A model generated the notes under the pieces. The model did not search any database and had not been told where the DNA came from. It saw nothing but the letters and a program-made list of their open reading frames with translations. This document shows, one piece after another, positions 6,919 through 9,532 of a DNA stretch of 9,532 nucleotides. The position numbers and the translations under genes were made by a program. Source of the DNA: Erysipelotrichaceae bacterium (GTDB lineage Bacteria > Bacillota_I > Bacilli_A > Erysipelotrichales > Erysipelotrichaceae); assembly GCA_003510215.1 (NCBI GenBank), contig DOKQ01000021.1:1-9532 (forward strand), written 5' to 3'. The first letter of the stretch is position 1, and every line of letters begins with the position of its first letter.

Positions 6919-7440
6919 TTACAAACGAATCAAGTCCGCAAGAGACAACTCGCCTTTTCTACTTTTTGAAACCCTCTTGTATTCTAATATGGCTTTGATT
7001 AACCTTTCTTCATCAGAAAAATAACTCCTCACAAACTCATATGATTTAACGTTACGATACTTCAATCTCACTTTACAAAACTCACTCGGCTTAATTCCTG
7101 AACTCTTAAACTCATCATACTTTCCTTCGCTCATAATGATTAATATTTCAATTTCTGGAGCTGTAATAACATTAATAACTTCAATTTTTTCAACATAAGC
7201 TTTACTTAAAGTAAATTGCTCTCTTCTCGAATCTAATACTCTTAAAATGGTAATTTTTTCATTGAATCCTTTTCTTAAGTAAATCATTTCAAACATTTTT
7301 GCATTTCTGCATCGAATGATCTCGCCGCCTAATAACCGATCATCAGAAAAAATCAGTCTGTTTTTTTCTAAAAGAAGCTCCATAATTGCTTGCTCAGCTG
7401 AGCCTTCACAAATACAGGCAATGTAACCTTCCAAATTCAT
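6919..7440 (-). CDS. Small TOPRIM/RloB-like protein, probable effector of ATPase pair
   Basis: A 173-residue soluble protein whose ATG overlaps the ATPase stop by four bases (ATGA), so the two are translated as a pair. Near the N-terminus, CICEGSAEQAI supplies an E12-G-x-x-E16 motif like the first acidic motif of TOPRIM nucleases. A second strand ends in VLDSRRE (D70), and a third region, ITAPEIEILIIMSEGKYDEF, resembles the S/P-x-FE-x-W-L-L motif of RloB proteins. The second Asp of the TOPRIM DxD is not present, so the active site may be degenerate or differently built. AAA15 ATPases coupled to TOPRIM or RloB partners are a recurrent antiphage arrangement (RloAB, AbiL, OLD- and PARIS-like). 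The role here as a nuclease or toxic effector is inferred. The coding sequence is markedly AT-richer than the flanking genes, suggesting transfer. Confidence 0.85.
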   Translation of the reverse strand: MNLEGYIACICEGSAEQAIMELLLEKNRLIFSDDRLLGGEIIRCRNAKMFEMIYLRKGFNEKITILRVLDSRREQFTLSKAYVEKIEVINVITAPEIEILIIMSEGKYDEFKSSGIKPSEFCKVRLKYRNVKSYEFVRSYFSDEERLIKAILEYKRVSKSRKGELSLADLIRL

Positions 7441-8612
7441 TTATCACCCTTAAAATTAATAATTGAATTTTTCAAATCCATATATGCCTCATATGCAATT
7501 ACTGTTCCTTGTAAATAGCCACTCTGATATATCTCACTTTTCTTTATATCGTTTCGATTTAACATATCGGATAGATTTTCTACACTTATTCCACCCTCAT
7601 TCTTAATAATGTAAATATTATCATTTCTTTCAAATACATCGAGCAATTCTGGATAATGAGTTGAAAATAGTATCGTGGAACCTTTCTTATTTACACTATC
7701 GGTCATAAAGAATCTTACTAATGTTATAGCAATCTCCTTATTAAAGTGATTCTCTAGTTCATCAATAATGAGATATCCGCCTTTAGACAATACCATCATG
7801 GCATGCATGAAAACATTAACACCTTTAATTGTTCCTGATGAAAGATACTCTTCTAATTCAAAAGGAGAGTAAAGAATCATTTCCTTCTTATTTTTAAATT
7901 TCAGTCTTATTTCAATTTTTTTGCCACCATCAGAAACCTCACCTTCCAAGTATTCAATACTAGGATCAAGAAAAGTAATGAGTTCTTTGGGAAATTTCCC
8001 TAAGATTCTGACAAGGTTAAGATTAGTCCATGTAACTAAATCCTCACAGTAAATCTTGCTACTATTTTTTTTATTCAATGCTATTATGATACTAACATCA
8101 TCCGCAAGAAACATTTCATCATTATCTCTCACTTGAACAGGAGCTAAATCTTCGAATACAAACAAACTTTTTTTAGTTTTAACACTCGCAACTCCTTTAC
8201 TCCACATTTTTTCATCAAAAATGACAAATTTTTCATCCTCACCATCATATAACCTATCTTTTACTATTATCGTTTCTAGTTTATTTATTGTGCCTGCTTG
8301 AGTAGAAAAATACGTCTCAAAAGTAATCTTCTCATCAACTGAAATCCCATAGAGTATGTCTTTGTACTTGATATTGTTAATAGGCTCATTGTTAAGCATC
8401 TGAATAATAAATGATATGACTTTTAAAGTACTGGTTTTGCCAGATGCATTAATTCCAATAAATGAAATTGCCTTATTTAGATGAATTTGTGGTGATATCT
8501 TATATAGCATCTCATTTTTATCTTTAATCACTCGTTGAGATGTTGTGAAATCTATTTCTAAACTATCTAAGAAAAGTTTTAATCCATTTACTTTAATTTT
8601 CAAGAGTCTCAT
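7437..8612 (-). CDS. AAA15 / RloA-type ATPase of a putative antiphage module
   Basis: A 391-residue ABC/SMC-type ATPase of the AAA15-AAA21 group. The Walker A motif is G53-INAS-GKT60. An ABC-signature-like LSSGT-IK lies at 257-264, Walker B is YLIIDE with D284-E285, and the switch His lies in STHYPELL (H319). The approximately 180-residue insertion between Walker A and the signature, and the C-terminal YLQGTVIAYEAYMDL, are as in RloA-like defence ATPases; there is no SMC-like long coiled coil. The start at 8612 is strongly supported by AAAGGAGGA. The gene is followed with an ATGA overlap by the TOPRIM/RloB-like gene. In related systems the ATPase acts as sensor and scaffold that holds or releases the toxic partner. 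The base composition is AT-rich and a dedicated promoter with flanking heptamer repeats lies upstream. Confidence 0.93.
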   Translation of the reverse strand: MRLLKIKVNGLKLFLDSLEIDFTTSQRVIKDKNEMLYKISPQIHLNKAISFIGINASGKTSTLKVISFIIQMLNNEPINNIKYKDILYGISVDEKITFETYFSTQAGTINKLETIIVKDRLYDGEDEKFVIFDEKMWSKGVASVKTKKSLFVFEDLAPVQVRDNDEMFLADDVSIIIALNKKNSSKIYCEDLVTWTNLNLVRILGKFPKELITFLDPSIEYLEGEVSDGGKKIEIRLKFKNKKEMILYSPFELEEYLSSGTIKGVNVFMHAMMVLSKGGYLIIDELENHFNKEIAITLVRFFMTDSVNKKGSTILFSTHYPELLDVFERNDNIYIIKNEGGISVENLSDMLNRNDIKKSEIYQSGYLQGTVIAYEAYMDLKNSIINFKGDK

Positions 8613-8626
8613 GTTAATTCCTCCTT

Positions 8627-8645
8627 TAAACGATATTAACGTTTA
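8627..8645. promoter_or_regulatory. Operator candidate O2 (spaced TAAACG / CGTTTA)
   Basis: TAAACG (8627-8632) and CGTTTA (8640-8645) are inverted around seven bases. They lie just downstream of the predicted transcription start and immediately before the ribosome binding site of the ATPase gene, a classic position for a repressor or for leader-RNA control. The half-site is the same as in the palindrome upstream of the promoter. Confidence 0.5.
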
Positions 8646-8653
8646 TATTTTAG

Positions 8654-8682
8654 ATTTTACTCTATTTAAAGTTATTTATCAA
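8654..8682 (-). promoter_or_regulatory. Promoter of ATPase/TOPRIM-like operon
   Basis: On the minus strand, TTGATA (8677-8682), exactly 17 bases, then TAAAAT (8654-8659). The start point should lie near 8647, giving a leader of about 35 bases that contains the spaced inverted repeat TAAACG/CGTTTA and then AAAGGAGGA. Confidence 0.82.
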
Positions 8683-8697
8683 GCGCATTTACCATTT

Positions 8698-8718
8698 ATA
8701 AACGTTTATTGCGTTTAT
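8698..8718. promoter_or_regulatory. Operator candidate O1 (perfect palindrome ATAAACGTTTAT plus third half-site)
   Basis: ATAAACGTTTAT (8698-8709) is a perfect 12-bp palindrome, followed three bases later by another CGTTTAT (8712-8718). It lies about 16 bases upstream of the -35 box of the ATPase promoter. Together with O2 it brackets the promoter with five copies of the same half-site. Confidence 0.5.
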
Positions 8719-8806
8719 GTTTTATTGTATGACCAATTTTGAATGAAAACTCACCATTTCAACATATTAAGTTCATTATCATATTGATTACTGCCAATTT
8801 TAAACT

Positions 8807-8845
8807 CCATTGCATTAGTACATTTTATATTCACTAATGAAATGG
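8807..8845. repeat. 13-bp near-perfect inverted repeat, unknown role
   Basis: CCATTGCATTAGT (8807-8819) and ACTAATGAAATGG (8833-8845) pair at 12 of 13 positions across a 13-base A/T-rich loop. No T-tract follows on either strand, so it is not an intrinsic terminator. It lies in the non-coding stretch 8720-8877 between the ATPase promoter region and the chromate transporter terminator, where I see no gene. A smaller palindrome GCATAGAATATGC (8845-8857) adjoins it. Confidence 0.6.
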
Positions 8846-8877
8846 CATAGAATATGCACTATAGCTTACTTGACACT

Positions 8878-8906
8878 AAAAAAAAGAACCGAAATATTAT
8901 CGGTTC
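8878..8906 (-). terminator. Rho-independent terminator of chromate transporter operon
   Basis: On the minus strand GAACCGA (8900-8906) pairs perfectly with TCGGTTC (8886-8892) around a 7-base loop and is followed by eight T residues (8878-8885). It lies 12 bases beyond the chrA-type stop codon. Confidence 0.92.
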
Positions 8907-8918
8907 ACGTTTATTCGA

Positions 8919-9467
8919 TTATAGTGGAAGAAAGATGCCTAGCATAGCCGCAATCACAATGAAAATGACCGGATGAATCTTGGTTTTAAATAGGGCCAAT
9001 AGAAAGGCGAAGAAGAGCACCACACTGCCGATATGAATGGTTTCAATGCTGAAGGTATGATTTTCAAACATCGTGACCTTAAGCATCTCATAGGCCGCAT
9101 AGGCAATCAGCGCAGCCACAGCCGGACGAATGCCATAGAACACCTTAATGATTAGTGGGTTTTCCTTAAACTCAGTTAAAACTTTCGAAATGATCATCAT
9201 CATAAGAATTCCCGGAGTAATCATCGCAATGGATGCCAGAATGCCGCCACCGATGCCACCCGCTGTAAAGCCGGCATAGGTTGCCATATTGATACCAATG
9301 GCGCCAGGTGTGGACTCTGAGATGGCTATCATGTCAATGAGGGTTGCTTGATCAAACCAGTCATACCGCGATGCCAATGCATACAGAAAGGGTAATGTAG
9401 CCAATCCACCACCAATGGAAAATGTACCGATCTTTAGAAACTCGAGCAATAAATATAGGTAGGTCAT
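8919..9467 (-). CDS. Chromate transporter family protein, single-domain subunit (second of a pair)
   Basis: A 182-residue polytopic membrane protein of the CHR family, of the short single-domain type that works with a homologous partner. The N-terminal FLKIGTFSIGGGLATLPFLY is the family signature for this half (F-x-x-G-x-x-x-F-GGG). It is followed by the short loop ISESTPGAIGINMATYAGF, with the S-x-T/Q-x-x-PGP/A-like signature, and then by alternating helices up to residue 182. Homologues exchange or export chromate or sulfate-like anions, but the true substrate of many short CHR proteins is unknown. Its ATG overlaps the stop codon of the partner gene by four bases (ATGA), with AAGGGGG upstream, so the two subunits are translationally coupled. 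A strong terminator follows, closing the operon. Confidence 0.93.
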   Translation of the reverse strand: MTYLYLLLEFLKIGTFSIGGGLATLPFLYALASRYDWFDQATLIDMIAISESTPGAIGINMATYAGFTAGGIGGGILASIAMITPGILMMMIISKVLTEFKENPLIIKVFYGIRPAVAALIAYAAYEMLKVTMFENHTFSIETIHIGSVVLFFAFLLALFKTKIHPVIFIVIAAMLGIFLPL

Positions 9468-9532
9468 TTAGCTTTCCCCCTTTTTGGATAAAAGATGATA
9501 CCACTGATGGCACTGGCCAGAACAATCCAGAT
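9464..9532 (-). CDS. Chromate transporter, first subunit (3' end only)
   Basis: Reading leftward from the right edge gives 22 codons and a TGA stop, ending in a hydrophobic stretch (IWIVLASAISGIIFYPK) and a basic tail (KRGKAK). This is the usual final helix and tail of a single-domain CHR subunit. The stop overlaps the next start as ATGA. The identity rests mainly on the coupling to the complete chromate transporter gene. Confidence 0.75.
   Translation of the reverse strand: MWIVLASAISGIIFYPKRGKAK

Noticed and set aside
8545..8742. Plus-strand open frame of 65 codons overlapping the ATPase start and its promoter.
   Set aside because: It is antisense to the N-terminus of a well-supported gene, has no ribosome binding site and no recognisable protein features.
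6901..8762. A 9-bp direct repeat CCATTTCAA at 6901-6909 and 8754-8762 flanking the AT-rich islet, as a possible target-site duplication or att core.
   Set aside because: A 9-bp match between two AT-rich intergenic stretches can arise by chance, the left copy is inside the region just after the stop codon, and there is no integrase, transposase or tRNA gene nearby.
8838..8948. A plus-strand reading frame of about 36 codons starting at the ATG at 8838.
   Set aside because: No ribosome binding site, and it runs through the terminator and the opposite-strand end of the chromate transporter gene.

Overview
The window looks like a chromosomal segment of a low-GC Gram-positive bacterium (Bacillota). 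The signs are strong AGGAGG-type ribosome binding sites, extended -10 (TGnTATAAT) promoters, a lipoteichoic-acid-synthase-type sulfatase-fold enzyme and a single-domain chromate transporter pair. An Erysipelotrichia-like or clostridial anaerobe is possible, but I cannot name a genus. All genes except one (the YccF-family gene) lie on the minus strand, so transcription runs mostly right to left.

Region A (1-3624) is a signalling cluster. In transcription order it holds a cobalamin-binding sensor protein, a PAS-like/GGDEF diguanylate cyclase, a small polytopic membrane protein that overlaps the cyclase by 4 bases (GTGA), and a membrane sensor with an extracellular Cache-like domain that runs off the left edge. 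The cobalamin protein carries both motifs that define CarH-type adenosylcobalamin photoreceptors (W-x9-EH and E-x-H-x-x-G). It has a long helical N-terminal region where CarH has a MerR DNA-binding domain. Its position 13 bases ahead of a diguanylate cyclase suggests B12-, light- or oxygen-controlled c-di-GMP signalling. This is the most interesting item in the window.

Region B (3665-6859) is housekeeping-like. It holds an LTA-synthase-family enzyme with an extra C-terminal IPT/TIG-like domain and its own strong promoter, then a flavodoxin with its own terminator. The divergent YccF-family inner-membrane gene follows, with a promoter and a strong terminator. The flavodoxin/yccF intergenic region contains a near-consensus FNR/CRP-type palindrome.

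Region C (about 6860-8880) is a visibly AT-richer two-gene islet with an ATGA overlap. It encodes an AAA15/RloA-type ATPase followed by a 173-residue TOPRIM/RloB-like protein, and it is most likely an antiphage (abortive-infection-like) module. Its promoter is very clear (TTGATA-17-TAAAAT) and is flanked by copies of the heptamer ATAAACG/CGTTTAT, one pair forming a perfect 12-bp palindrome. The 306-base gap 8613-8918 holds this promoter and operator array, a 13-bp inverted repeat of unknown role, and the terminator of the next gene. I see no coding gene in it.

Region D (8878-9532) is the end of a chromate-transporter operon: a complete single-domain ChrA-type subunit, preceded through an ATGA overlap by the last 22 codons of its partner subunit. 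No tRNA, rRNA, riboswitch, CRISPR array or insertion sequence was seen.
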